Positions 35,524-47,050 of a stretch of 64,000 nucleotides of DNA are shown here, in pieces. Position 1 is the first letter of the stretch; each line of letters starts with the position of its first letter. Position numbers and translations under genes: made by a program. The notes under the pieces were generated by a model. That model had not been told where the DNA came from. It saw only the letters and a list, made by a program, of their open reading frames with translations, and made no database searches. This stretch comes from Myrmaecium sp. VS I D KN 1 (Eukaryota; Ascomycota; Dothideomycetes; Valsariales; Valsariaceae): contig JADQAV010000021.1 in NCBI GenBank assembly GCA_019775845.1, positions 62,001 to 126,000 of the forward strand. Direction: 5' to 3'.

Positions 35524-36329
35524 GATGGGGAGGGGGGAGGCGCCCGTTTAACCGTTTCTTGTCCGCTTCCGGCCCGGGTCCTTTTGGAGCGGCGCGAGCG
35601 TTCGACGCATGGCGGAGGCGCGCGGAGATGTGATGTGCTGGCGCTGTTGGGTGGGAGGATGTGCTGGAGGGGCTGTGGGCGCTGTGGGGTGCTGGTGTGG
35701 TCGTTTCCCGACCAGAAGCTCAAGGCTGGTTGGATGGGAGGAGGAAGGGGGGGGGGGGGGGAGAAGGAAAAGGAAAACCCNNCCCCCCCCCCCCCCCCCC
35801 CCCAGAAGGAAAAGGAATACCCGGCAGACAAGAAGGAAGATATCACGGGAAGAAGGAAAAAACCGAAGGGATCACGGGGAAAGAAAGATGATGAAGGGAA
35901 AGGAGACGATCAAATCATGCGAAAGGATTCGGTGATCCAGCGATCCAGCTTCAACGCATGCGTCCTCGAACATTGCAGGTCCACAACAAGATCGATTCGC
36001 CGTTTGCGTTCGTGTGGACTTCCCATGCTATGAAGAAAGAAAGAGGAAGAAGTAGAACAAGCGGCCGCTCATGAACCACTTTTTCATTATCATGAATCAA
36101 AGAGAGAGTGGAAGTGAGAGATAGAAAAAGACTGAATGGCATTCATGACGGCCATAACATATACATCGATATTCAAATATATATAAGGAGATATCCCATC
36201 CCAACCATCCATCAATCGAATCTCGTCATAATCGAGTTAACAAAATAATAACATAAACATACAGACGAATCAATGTGGAAATTCCTGCGCAGCTTTTCCC
36301 GGCCCAATACTGCCATGCTTTTCCTTCGT
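35524..36329. other. Convergent spacer with assembly gap
   Basis: This lies between the stop codons of the GNAT gene and glucokinase. It contains G-runs, a 2-N gap and a C-run at 35746-35803. AT-rich sequence at 36130-36260 near the glucokinase stop is probably its 3' UTR. No gene seen. Confidence 0.6.
35746..35817. other. Assembly gap flanked by duplicated sequence
   Basis: NN at 35781-35782 is followed by about 21 C. The 14-mer AGAAGGAAAAGGAA occurs on both sides (35762-35775 and 35804-35817), and a G-run precedes the first copy. The join looks like a mis-assembled homopolymer rather than real biology. Confidence 0.8.
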
Positions 36330-38034
36330 TTACTCCTCAATCACCCCCTCCAAATTCGCCTTCTCCACCTTGCCAGCCACCAAGGCAATCAGCGCCGCAC
36401 CAACTCCCGATCCGTCCTTCGCGATGCCAATGCGGATCCGCTTCTCGCCCTGCTCGCCAATCTCCGGGATCTCACGGAGCGCCTCGCGAATATAGTTCTC
36501 GAAGCCCGGGTAGAACTCCACCAACGAGCCGTCAACGCCAATGTCCACAATGTCCTCCTCGTCCGGCACGTCACCCCGGGGCGGGTTGACGTCCTTCTTG
36601 TCCTCGGTGGTGGAGGGTTTGCGGTTGAGTGCACCGGTGTTGATGACGATGGCGCCAATGGCGACGGCGGACAGACGAGCGGCGCGACGGCCGATGGCTT
36701 GCGCGACCGTCTTGACGGCCTCGGCATCCTCCTCGGAGGCGGCGGAGATGCCGAGCTCGCGGTCGAGGGCTTGGCGGGTGACACGGAGACCGGGGGAGCT
36801 GTCGCCGTGGGCGGTGGAGAGGAAGGCGCTGTCAACACCCCACTGCTTGAACAGGCCGGACGTGGGAGAGATCTGGGTGGTGGAGCGGAGGTCGTTGGAC
36901 GAAGAGTTCTCGTCCTTGAACAGGGAGCTGTTGGGGTCGGCCAGGAGGCCGAGAATGGCGCGGCGGAAGATCTCGCCCAGGAACATGCCGGAGATGCGCT
37001 TCTCGAACATCTGGATGCCCGGGTTGACCGAGTCGGCGTCGAGGTCCTGATCGTACTTGGTGTTGGGAAGGGTGCGGAGCGAATTGTCGAATGAACCCCA
37101 CTCGGTGTTCACAATCATCTCGCCGGTGGACTGGTCGTACGCGCCAGTCTCCTTCGAGTTCAGCAGCTTGGTCACCTTGTCCAGCTTCTCGACGTAAGCA
37201 CCGTTGGTGCCGGTGCCGAAGATGGCACCCAGGAGAGTGCCGGTCTTTCCGGGCGAGGTGTAGGAGCGGGCCATGAGCGTGCCCACGGTGTCGTTAACGA
37301 GGGCGGCGACCTTGACCGGCAGCTTCAGCAGGTCAATCTCCTCCTGGAGGAGCGCGCAGACATCCTTGCCGACGGCATCGGGGATGTCGAAGCCCTTGGT
37401 CCACCGCATGAGGTAGCCACGGTTAACACCGATCTGGTGGACGGGGAAGGAAAAGGTGAAGCCCAGGTTAAAAACTTCCTCCTCCTTGTAGCCCTCCGGC
37501 ACGGAGCCGGTCTGCCGGCGGCGAATGTGGCCGTAGTAATGTTGGGAGTGATGTTGCTTGAGGAAGAGCTCGATCTGCTTCGCAAGGAAGGAGAAGAGAT
37601 CCTTGGCGTGCTTCGCGACCATCAACTCGTGCGGGATGGCGACCTTGGTCTGGGTGAGGGAGAAGGTAGTGTTGCCGTGCAATTGCACGGAACAGACACG
37701 GAAGTTGGTTCCACCGAGGTCGACGGCCATGTACAGGCCCTGAGGGGGTCAGTGATTGATAGATTGCGGTGGTCGAGATGTCATTCGCTCACCTTCTCGG
37801 TGCCATTGGGCACGGCGGTGACGTACGTCGGGATTTGCGAAAGCTCCGTGCCTTCCTTTTGCAACCCCTCGTCTGTACGACCGTGGTCAGCATACGTGTC
37901 GGGCGAAGATGACGAAGAGGGGAAGGGAATGGCGCACCCATCTCTCGTATGAACTCCTTGGTCGCCTTCCTCACATCGTCGCCGGAGAATTCAAACTCGG
38001 CGGCGACGCGCTTCGCGGCTTCGGCCAAAGACAT
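36330..38034 (-). CDS. glkA: Glucokinase
   Basis: Three exons on the minus strand: 37938-38034, 37793-37872 and 36330-37739, giving 528 residues. The N-terminus MSLAEAAKRVAAEFEF is followed by DEGLQKEGTELSQIPTYVTA, usual for fungal glucokinases. Hexokinase-fold motifs are intact: VDLGGTNFRV (phosphate 1), FTFSFPVHQIGVNRGYLMRW with WTKGF (sugar binding), FGTGTNGAYVE (phosphate 2), NTEWGSFDN, and C-terminal VDGSLVEFYPGFENYIREAL and AKDGSGVGAALIALVA. The cytosolic enzyme makes glucose 6-phosphate from glucose and ATP. A charged loop (RKPSTTEDKKDVNPPRGDVP) before the last motif makes it slightly long. The start is the first ATG in a frame that stays open, without ATG, for about 170 codons upstream. 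Introns are 65 and 53 nt. Confidence 0.96.
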
Positions 38035-39219
38035 GCTGCGTTCGGTGAGGGTGTAAAAGGTTTGAGAGGTCTCGAAGGTAGGGGGTTTGGTGCAGACGGG
38101 CGGGGGTGCGTGAGGGTGGTGGTAGGGGAAGACGTAGGCGGGGGAGGTCGCGTGCGGTGGGGGAGGGGCAGGCCAAGGGTGACGGTGGAAGCGGAGAAAT
38201 TTGTCCCGGTGAGGGAATTGGGGCAGATCGGAGAGGTTCCACAGGAGGGAGAGGAGGAGGAGAAGGAGGAGGAGAGCAGATATGGAGAGCAGGCGGCTCA
38301 GGTTCCAAGCGGCAGGTTTTGTAGTCCGGAGGTGGAGAGAGGTGGTGGAGGAGAAGGTGGAGGAAGTGGAGGAGGAGGTGGTGGTGGTGGAAGCGGCGGC
38401 GGCGGCGGCGACGGTGGTGGTGGTGGTGCGGCGGTGGGACCGCCCACTGGCGATGTCGTAAGAGGGCAGCTTTGCTGACGGTGGAGGGGTCCTGCCCGGC
38501 GCCCCCGATTCCGGTAAGCGGGGCAATCTCCCACGGGCGGACCGGCGGGGAATCAAATCAGGTTCAAGTTGTTCTTCGTCTGCTTCGGCCAGGATGCGGG
38601 CGGATCTCGCTGCTGTGCGTGATGATCCGACCGACCAGCTGTTTGACCGGTCAGGCGAATGGGAAACGGACGGTGGAGGGGGGAGGGGAGGGGTTGCAGG
38701 GCAGGGCAGAACAGGACAGGACAGGACAGGCCGGGGCAGCCGGCCGGGGCAGGCCAGGGCGTCGGGCGGGCAAGAATTCCAGGTTGGGTCGCGAGCACGG
38801 CACGTTTGTTAGCGCTCGGTCGGCTCAGGCATCATCAGCCCGGAACTGCGGTGGACGGGGGGGAGGGGGGGAGCACGAGGGGATGGTCCGGGGGCGTTTT
38901 TTGAGATGCCACGGGGCCTCTCTCGGTCGATTGTAGATGAAATGTGTGGGTGAGTGGACGAGTGGACGAGTGGACGAACAAACAAATGAACGAACGAGCA
39001 AATGGTCGTGGAGAGACGGTCGTGGAAGGAAAAGGAAGGAAAGGGGAATATGACGCTCCAACAAAGCAGGCACGATCAAATGTCCGGTCCAGGCCAGCGT
39101 GCGGAACGTGAGGATCCACGATCTTCTCGAACGCCGATGGAACGAACCACCACCATCTCAATCACCACCACCAGTCTTCCCCACGGGACCGACCGACCGA
39201 CAAACAGACTGACAGATGG

Positions 39220-39250
39220 CCCTGACAGCCCTGACAGCCCTGACAGCCCT
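39220..39250. repeat. Short tandem repeat, 10-bp unit
   Basis: Three to four head-to-tail copies of CCCTGACAGC-like sequence. Non-coding. Confidence 0.85.
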
Positions 39251-39867
39251 TCTTCACTCCTCCTGCCGGTGTTCGGTTAGGTGCCTGCGATACTCCAGAT
39301 GGGAACTCCTCCGCAGGTCCATATCCAGCCTGCATCCAGGTGTAGTTACATCTTCCGTCCCCCGTCGATCGTAGCGCTGCCACCTCACCACGAGATTCCC
39401 CGGGTGATTTTGAAGATATCGTGACCATCAAATATCAAACAAACGATGGGTGAACCCCACGACGACTGAGTACCGGTAGTACTAGCACGTAAACAACCAC
39501 ATCTCCGCTCCCTCGCTCTCCTCACTCCTCATCAAAAGTACGGATACTCCGTGTTTCCCCCCCTCCCCATCATTCCCCATCCCCCACCCGCCGCTCTTTC
39601 CCGAGAGCGGCCTACATAGGTACGTCGGCGGCGTTTCCTGTTTTGCTCCGAGAACGACCGGGAGCGAGCCTCGTCCATAACATCGACGGGCGGCCTCCCA
39701 ATTGATCAATTGACAGATAGATTAGCAGAAGAGAAAGAGAGACAACAACTGAGAGCAGATACATGCACGAGGAGAAGTAAAAAGGAGCGGAAAAAAGATC
39801 CCAAACAATCCCCGATCCCTGACCGATCAAGCCACACACCACAGAGCACGTGCGTGTCAGTACTGGT

Positions 39868-39888
39868 GTGTGTGTGTGTGTGTGTGCC
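39868..39888. repeat. GT dinucleotide microsatellite
   Basis: About ten GT units in non-coding DNA upstream of glucokinase. Confidence 0.9.
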
Positions 39889-41204
39889 GATCGCCGACCG
39901 CCGTCGACCGCTGCCGACCTCCGATCGCAAGGCTGTCTGTCCCGGAACGTCCCGTGCTGTTCCGTCCTGCTCGTCTCTCAATCTTCAGCTCCCACCCGCG
40001 AACAGAACAGAGAGGAAGAGACAGAGAGGTAGGAGCTCTACCGTAGTAGATGGGAAATCCATCTGTCACTACGTCATCTCGCACCGCTCATCCGCATCCA
40101 CATCCTAACTTTCCCCATGCGGAGGAAGAAAAATCCCCTCCTCACAACCTAGTAAGCTACCCAAGTACTGTAAGATATGTCTTGCCCCGTCCGTAGTCCA
40201 TCCCAGGAGCCAGACAGGACGATGTGTCAAAAAGGAAAAGAGGAAAAGGAAAAGGAAAGAAAGGGGGATGCATTCTCTTCTCAGCGCGCGCACGTAGGTG
40301 CGTGGATGTAGGTGGAGAGATGTGAGAGAATCGAGGCTGCAACTACTCCCGTATCCCATAACCCCATCCCCCAGATCTCCCCAGGTCTCGATACATACCA
40401 CCCAAAAAGGAAAGAACCCACGAGCCCACGAGCCTCCGCGCGGGGGGGCGGGGTGGGAGTTGGGATGGGGAAGGGGGTAGCCTTCTTCTCGAACCCTTCC
40501 CCTTCAGTCCATTCCTTCCCCATTGGATTGCATACATGAGACATCGGTCACGGGGGCAGCAAGAGAAAGTTGAGAAAAAAAAAGGGTGAGGTGATGAATT
40601 TTATGGGATATAGCGAAGTTGTTAAGGAGTCTCACATGAGGGGTGCGAGGGAGAGAGGGAGGGATGAGGATGAGAAGGACCGCCGTCGTCCTTGTCCATG
40701 TCCTCCCGTGTGAAGGAGAGAGGGAGAGAAGGGAAAGATCAAGCCTCATCTCTGCTGTATCATATATACATGCCCGCTTTATAATCGGCGGCGACTGTGC
40801 TCGAGCGGATCGGACAGGTAGGCAGAACGTATATAACCCCCGGTCGTCTCTACAAACGACGGTTGTCAATCGGTGTAAATACCTACATATATATGATAAA
40901 ACGGCGCGCTTCTTAAATGCTCCCTCATCCTGATACTCTTCCACCACTCGTGAACTTTGAACATGAAATACTCAGTCACACGTCGAATAACATTCCATAT
41001 CGAAAAGAAGAAAAAGAAAGCGGGGGGGGAACGGGCGGGCGCCCTGCTGGAGAAAAAATGTGGTCCGCGTGACGGAAAAAGAAGAAGAATAAACAATAGA
41101 CAGAAAAGAAAAAAAAAAGGACTCATCTATCCCTTCGCCCCTTGCATCCGCCATCTATACTCTATAATTGATATCCGCGGATGGACAACTCCACGTCACG
41201 TCAC

Positions 41205-41231
41205 NNAAACCCCCCCCCCCCCCCCCCCCCC
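41205..41231. other. Second assembly gap with poly-C
   Basis: NN at 41205-41206 is followed by AAA and about 22 C. As with the gap at 35781, it probably marks a homopolymer the assembly could not resolve. The sequence between the gap and the GNA1 stop should be treated with care. Confidence 0.8.
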
Positions 41232-41474
41232 ATCCTACTCTCCAGCGCACCCCAGCGCATCCACTCCCAGCCCAGCGCTCTCCCTCCCTCTCTCTCTCTT
41301 CCTCCCCACCGACCCGGAGAGATTCTAGGAAAGGAGGCAAACAGACCAAACCCTCCCTCCTTCCCTCCCTCCCTCCCTCCCTCCCTGCCGTCCCTGCCGT
41401 CCCTCCACCGCCCCTACCCCGCCAAAGGGCAGACGAAGGAACTCAGGAACGGCAGTGCCCAAGCAAGACCAACC

Positions 41475-42239
41475 CTACTTCTTCCCCTCCCCATAATAAT
41501 GCGCCATCTCCAGTCCCGCACGCCGAAACCCACACTTGACATAGAACCCCTCGTTCGCCTCGGAGCAATCGAGGATGCTCTGCAGATAGCGCGTCAGCAA
41601 CAAAGGCCGGGATTTTGGTTTCTTCTTTTAGTGAGAGGGTTCCTCTCACCTTATAACACCCCACCTGCTCACTGAGCCAGTCCAACGCCTGGATGAGTCG
41701 CAACCCCAGCTTCTTCCCCTGCTGATCCTTCGCCACGGCGATGTCTTCGATATGGCCGACGAGACCGAGGTCGTGCACGCTGTCAATTTCCCATGCCCAT
41801 CAGCAAACCATTCATACATCCAACCCTTACCCCTCTTCAGGAGCAAAACGTTCGAGGACGAAAAGGAAACGAAAGGAAAGGATATAACGTACAACTTCCT
41901 CTCCGCCACCAGCGCCCCCGTCGCCACCACCCGTCCCTCCCCATCAACGATGACGAGCACGAAGTACGTCCCCGCCCGCTCCCGCATCCACGCGAACCGC
42001 TCCTTGAACCGCGCCCGGCTGACGTCCCCCACCGTCGTGAGCACCCGCAGCACGTCCAGGAAGCCGCCGTCGTAGTCGGAGGGTTGGAGCGGGCGGCAGG
42101 TGTAACCCGCCGGCAGCGCGGCTTGGACGGCCGGGGAGATGAGGGAGGGGGCGAAGAGAGGGGTTGTGGGGGTGAGGGTGGTGGTGCTGGTGGGTTGTTC
42201 TTGTTGGTGTTGGGTTTGGTCGGGGGCGGTGGTGGACAT
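41475..42239 (-). CDS. GNA1: Glucosamine-6-phosphate N-acetyltransferase
   Basis: Three exons on the minus strand: 41893-42239, 41650-41779 and 41475-41579, giving 193 residues. A Thr/Gln-rich N-terminus precedes a GNAT domain from about residue 45: RPLQPSDYDGGFLDVLRVLT, ATGALVAERKF, GLVGHIEDIAVAKDQQGKKL (acetyl-CoA loop QQGKKLG) and LDCSEANEGFYVKCGF, all GNA1 hallmarks. The enzyme acetylates glucosamine 6-phosphate with acetyl-CoA, a step to UDP-GlcNAc for chitin, GPI anchors and N-glycans. Introns are 113 and 70 nt and both fall in frame. It lies on the same strand as glucokinase, which feeds the same hexose-phosphate pool, though 3.4 kb separate them. Confidence 0.95.
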
Positions 42240-42925
42240 GGTTGTGTTCGGTGTTGGGTGTCGGTGTGGGTTTGGGTTGGGAGTTCGCTCGAAATTGGCG
42301 GGAGGACGAGCAGACGGCTGCGTTGAAGATCTGTCTGTCTGGAGATCGCGGTGGGAGGGACTGAAACCGTTGGAGAGTAATTACTTTTCGAGGGGGAGTC
42401 GTGGAAGTCGAGGGGGTTTAGGGTTGTTGTTCCTGCATGCGGAACGAGGGCTGGATGACGGCAGTGGCCCGTGCGACACCTCAATCCCCCTGGAGGCCCT
42501 AAAAATAGGGGGTCGAGGCGAGACGTCAGGCTGAGCCTTGCTGGGAGCTACAGGAGTTATTTGGCTGGTATATTTGTATGATTCATGTATGTACATGTAG
42601 TATGAAGCTGAAGGTGCTATTAGGTGTCGTGCCCGCTTCGTGCAAGGACGAGTTGATATATCCTCGCCGAGCCGGAACGAAACGCCGTGGAAGAGCTTGA
42701 AGGACGCATAGTGAAGCACTTCTCTACAATCATATTGGCTGACTATTAATGATTTCTGTAACTGCCCCAGCTACAGAGGGGTTACACCATGAGCGCAAGG
42801 CATTGTGCCTCCGAACGAGCGTTCAAGAAAGTGGCAGACGAAAAAAAAGGGGGAAACGAACGCCATAGTAAATAAACAACGACGAGGTGAGCGAACGTAA
42901 GACGTCTCCATCCGGACAAAGCTGC
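42240..42925. other. GNA1 promoter region
   Basis: This 686-bp spacer separates GNA1 from the stop of the next minus-strand gene. 42240-42340 is G/T-rich on the plus strand (a C/A-rich leader on the coding strand). No gene seen. Confidence 0.6.
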
Positions 42926-45672
42926 TCAGCTCACCCTCGTCCTCAGGAACGCCTCCAGCGCGCTTATCTCCCAACGTCCGTCGGCATCCACCTGTGGTTG
43001 CCCTTCCCCCAACCCACAAGGACACCCATTCAGCCTGCCCCCGCACCGAAGCACCGCCCACAGCGCCGCCTCCAGCAACCGGTTCTCCCGCTCCAGCGCC
43101 TCGATCCTGCCCATCGCCGCCGCCGTCGCCATCAACGGCTCCGCACCCTCCACCTCCTTCACGGCGCCCACATTGACCGCCGTCGCCAAGGAGCTCCGCT
43201 CCGCCTCGCTCAAACTCAAGCTTCCACCGGGCGTGCTCCCACTCCCCGTCGCGCTGTCCAGACTCACCCGCAACCCGGGTTCCCTCCGCACCCTGCACAC
43301 CGCAGCCGGCGCGCTACCCGCCCGCACCTCCACCCTCCGTTCCCCCGTCACCTCCCTGCCCAACCCAGGCAGACTCGCCCCCCTCCGCCTCCCCCTCCTC
43401 TTCCGTCCACGTCCCCGCCCGCGTCCCACGACGAGCACCCCCTCCGGCCGCCCCACCGCCTCCACCGGCAGCACCTCCGCCACCGCCACGCACGAGCCCT
43501 CGTGCCCCCCCTCCCCATCCACCTCCTCCGTCGGCGTCGGCAGCAAGCTCGCCCGCACCGACACCGCCACCGATGGATCCGCCGCGACCGAGGTCGACGA
43601 AGCCGCCGCCCACGGCGACAGCGCCAACGACCCGGGCATCGCGATGTGCATCGGTTCCCGCTGCCGTTGTCGCTGTCCCGCTGCCCGCTCAGGACGGGCA
43701 CGACGGCCTTCGTCCTCCGCGGGCGGTCTCTCTCGATCCCGCAGCTTTCGCGCGCGGCTGCGCTGCTCACGCAGGGAGTGCGAGCCCGCTTGCCACAGGG
43801 CGACTGGGCCGGACGCTGGGGCGGGCGAGGGCGAGTGGCAGATGGTAGGGGAGCTGTGCGTGATGCTTGGAACGGGGGGTTTGCTGTGGAGGGAGGGGAA
43901 CGATGCTGTTGGCGATGGCCCAGGAGCGCGGGTTTGACCGAGCGGTTTGCGCTTGATATCGCCCGAGTGCTGGGAAATTGGCGTGAGCGTCGCTGTGGAA
44001 GAGCGCGCGGGTAGGGTGTCGATGGAGCGGTGCGAGATATGGGTCGTTGCTGCTACTGGGGTCGACGGTGAGGATGGTGGGTTGGAGGAGAGCGCGGCTT
44101 GAACGGATGTGGGGCCGGCTGGCGACGCGATGCTAACGCTGTGGTTCGGGTCAGGCATGGGATCCGGAAGTACACCCACATGAAGGACGCCGTCCGCAAG
44201 CCTGTCGGTGCCAGAAGCTGTGATAGTTGGGATGGAGCGGCCTGGGCGAGGCTCATCGAGATCTGGAAGTGAGCGAGACGAGCCCAGTGCTGGCCACGAT
44301 GATCCAGTGGGGCCTTCGGGAATTTGAATGCTGGTTTGTGTTCGAGACAGCACGTTGGATTCATGCTCGTCCTGTTGGATGCTGAGAGCTGATATCCACG
44401 TGTCCAGAGCATCAATTCCGAAGGTTGTCGTGTGAGCGGAAGGAGTGAAAGAGAGACGGTTCTTGCTGCGCGCACCCCATTAGGCATCTGGTTCTCGCAT
44501 GAGCTGGTGGATGAGCGCAAACCTAGTCAGACCGCTACCGATGGTTTCGGCGGCCTGTGAAGGTGTAGACCTCTCGTCGGCAACGATTTGCAGGTACCTC
44601 TTTCCTGGTCACAGTCAGATGAATCACACACTCTAGTAAGCTGATGCATACGCACCCCCTTTTGAAACTCTCTGCACAACGCCCTCCGGCGGCACAAATT
44701 CAGATGATAACTTTTCGGTATGGCCAAACGCGCTGTTGATATGTGAATCAGCGATCTCACGAAAAAAACAAAACGTTACGGAAGTGGTCGTTCTTACTTC
44801 TCCACCCGAGAGATCCTGGGCAAAGACATCTTCCTCCCTCCACCTTTCCAGAACCTTAAAGAGCTTCGCCCCATTGGCCCTGTTTTCCTCTTCTCGGATT
44901 CGGGCGTGTTGCCTTTGCTGACGCCGGAGGCCGAAGCATGCGCTGACGAGGCCAGCGGCGGTCCGGTGTTCTTCAAAAAATAAGCAATATCAAAGGATGG
45001 GTTGGAAACCGGGAGCCGAGACAGCGGACCACTCGCACCCTCTGAAGCGTAAGTGTCTGCGTGCTCGACCTCATGGCGGCGAGCATTCACTGGGAGGATT
45101 GGCGGGGCTTTCATTGTTGTTAGAGGTTTGACAGATGGCAGGTCGAGCACCTGGGTTGTGTAGTCGTGGTGAGAGTTGAACACGCTGTCTGGTCGTGCGA
45201 GAGCGGTGGATGCCCACGAGTGCCGGCGTGACTGCGGCAGCCGTGGTTCGGTCAGCTCGGAAGATTTTGGGCCAAGCGCTGTCGAGTACGAGAGGTCGGT
45301 ATTACAAGAGCATGTGGCGGCTTCCCCAGGGGGGCCTAGGTCGAGCACATCCTGTCTAAGGGACGGACGGCATGGCATATCTGGAGGTGTGGAGGGGCTG
45401 AAGCGGTGAAGGAGAGTTCCCACATGATCTTCTGGCGTCTGGCTGAAGAGCTCCAGCCCGCTCCCAGCCCAAGAGGAATGATCAGGAGATTCCAGCAGCG
45501 AGCTGGTATGCGGTAGCCGGGTCGGGTCGCCTCTTACAAGCGATGCCAGTACGGCGGGACCAAAGAGACGATGATGATTCTCCATCTCAAACGCGCGTGG
45601 TGTGTGGTTGAGGAACCTCCGGGGGGAAGACGGGGTCCTGCCGTGATGACGGTCGTGAACGGATGGCTGCAT
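42926..45672 (-). CDS. Large disordered fungal protein, function unknown
   Basis: Proposed exons on the minus strand are 44798-45672, 44656-44732, 44523-44604 and 42926-44381, giving about 829 residues. The N-terminal 290 residues are Ser/Pro/His-rich and end KGGGRKMSLPRISRVEK. Exons 2 and 3 encode a more conserved-looking piece (NAFGHTEKLSSEFVPPEGVV, then KRYLQIVADERSTPSQAAET, then IGSGLT). The last exon is Pro/Ser/Arg-rich and closes with a leucine-heptad helix (MGRIEALERENRLLEAALWA). I do not recognise the family. The weak point is the third intron: its donor GTTTGC is poor, and the frame read straight on gives plausible coding sequence before a stop at about 44475 (separate finding). The start may instead be a second ATG about 29 codons in. 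Low-complexity composition makes the final exon boundaries uncertain. Confidence 0.55.
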
Positions 45673-47050
45673 TCTGGCGGCTTTTGCGGTCTGTCCTGAG
45701 ACGATCCTGTCTCACTCAAATCCAAGATTTGCGGTCTGGAGTGTCGAGAAGCTGTTTTGATTGGCGAATGATCTTGTTATCGTCGTTCTTCATTGCATGG
45801 AGTTTGTCAGCCGGGCGTCTTGCGTGCTCTCGTTCATGCTCGCGCTCTCTTCAGCAGGGTCGATGCATGCTGATATACCTGCAGACCAACCCTCCGAACT
45901 CTCCGTACATGCGGTCGTTTCCGGTGATGGCAACAATAGCCTTGCGAAGCTAGAGAACCCAAGGCAAGTTAGTGACACCGTAGGAGGTAACCAAGCCATG
46001 GCTCCGAAGCTTCCAATCGTAGGGAGCGAACGGCACAGAATCACAGACGCAGGAAAGAATGGTGGCAGATACAGCGATTGGACCAGCAGTTGTTGGAGAC
46101 TGGGCACCGCAGGCGATAGATGTCGTGCGCCTGTAGCTACCAAAGAAAGGCAGACCTGTTTTGGGGTACGTCGTACGAAACGCTAAGCTTGGAGGATTCT
46201 GTGAGACGCTTCCCATGCTGATTGTCACCCGGCGTTTCCTGAAACGCACGGCGGTACGACCAGAATGATCAAGAAGAGTCTAACGCGACGAGAACTCAGC
46301 TCGGCTTACAAGAACCAGGACGGCGTCGGCGATATGCAAGAATCAAAGAGGCTTCAAAGGTCATGGTTTTGCAACTCTATACTAGATCGCGCTTCTGGTG
46401 TTGACGGTTGTCGTAACATGGTAACCACGAGATATCGCTATCGCTATTTAGTGGGTCTTAAGGTGCATTCAAGACCTCGTGTAGACACGTTACCCACCTT
46501 CCAGAATGTATCTCCCAAGGGTACCACAATGGCACCGCCGAAATGGCATCTTTAACCTCGCCCTCGATGCAATCGACTCTGCGCATCTCTTCGGCCGGGT
46601 GGATTGAGTATAATCCAGTCGATGCCAACATCTAAGTGGTCGTATCACCGAGAGAGCGCCACAGAGACAGTCCCTGTTACTTCAGGCACAGCGGACAGCG
46701 GAGCGGAGTACAAGATAGCTCACCCAGCGCTTCTTGAATCCAATGATCGGCCGATTTGGGGGGCAGGACTTATGACCGGGGTTCGCCCAAGTGCCATATA
46801 GTCATCGCGCTGCTGGCTAGAGCTCTTATTAGGTGAAGCTTTACAGCCTGGTAGGTCCCCCCCACAAGAAGACGGGACATCTCTTAAGACCTCGGAATGC
46901 AGTGCATCTGCAGAAGCTGATACATCTGGCAGAATCATTCCCACAAGAGCCCAACTGGAAGCGACGATCGAACAGTTATCCGCCGACTCAAGGGGAGTAA
47001 CGGCAAGCTCCGGAGAAGAGGAGGGATACGGACGAGGTGCTCTAGATACC
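45673..47050. other. Intergenic region with no supported gene
   Basis: This lies between the disordered-protein gene start and the RPR2 stop. Minus-strand frames at 45790-46143 and 46720-47190 are mixed in composition but lack starts, splice context or family features; the second overlaps the end of RPR2. Presumably promoter of the first gene and 3' flank of RPR2. Confidence 0.5.

Larger units (their letters stand above)
38035..41474. other. Long intergenic region upstream of glucokinase
   Basis: The region contains the glucokinase promoter and leader and the 3' flank of GNA1. It is rich in simple repeats: GGACA units at about 38713-38731, GAGTGGAC units at about 38950-38975, CCCTGACAG units at about 39220-39248, a GT run at 39868-39888 and a second assembly gap at 41205. 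Frames on either strand are low-complexity or repeat-derived. No further gene is supported. Confidence 0.6.

Noticed and set aside
37939-38478. 189-residue Gly/Glu-rich plus-strand frame over the glucokinase 5' end
   Set aside because: It is the complement of the first glucokinase exon and its C/T-rich leader.
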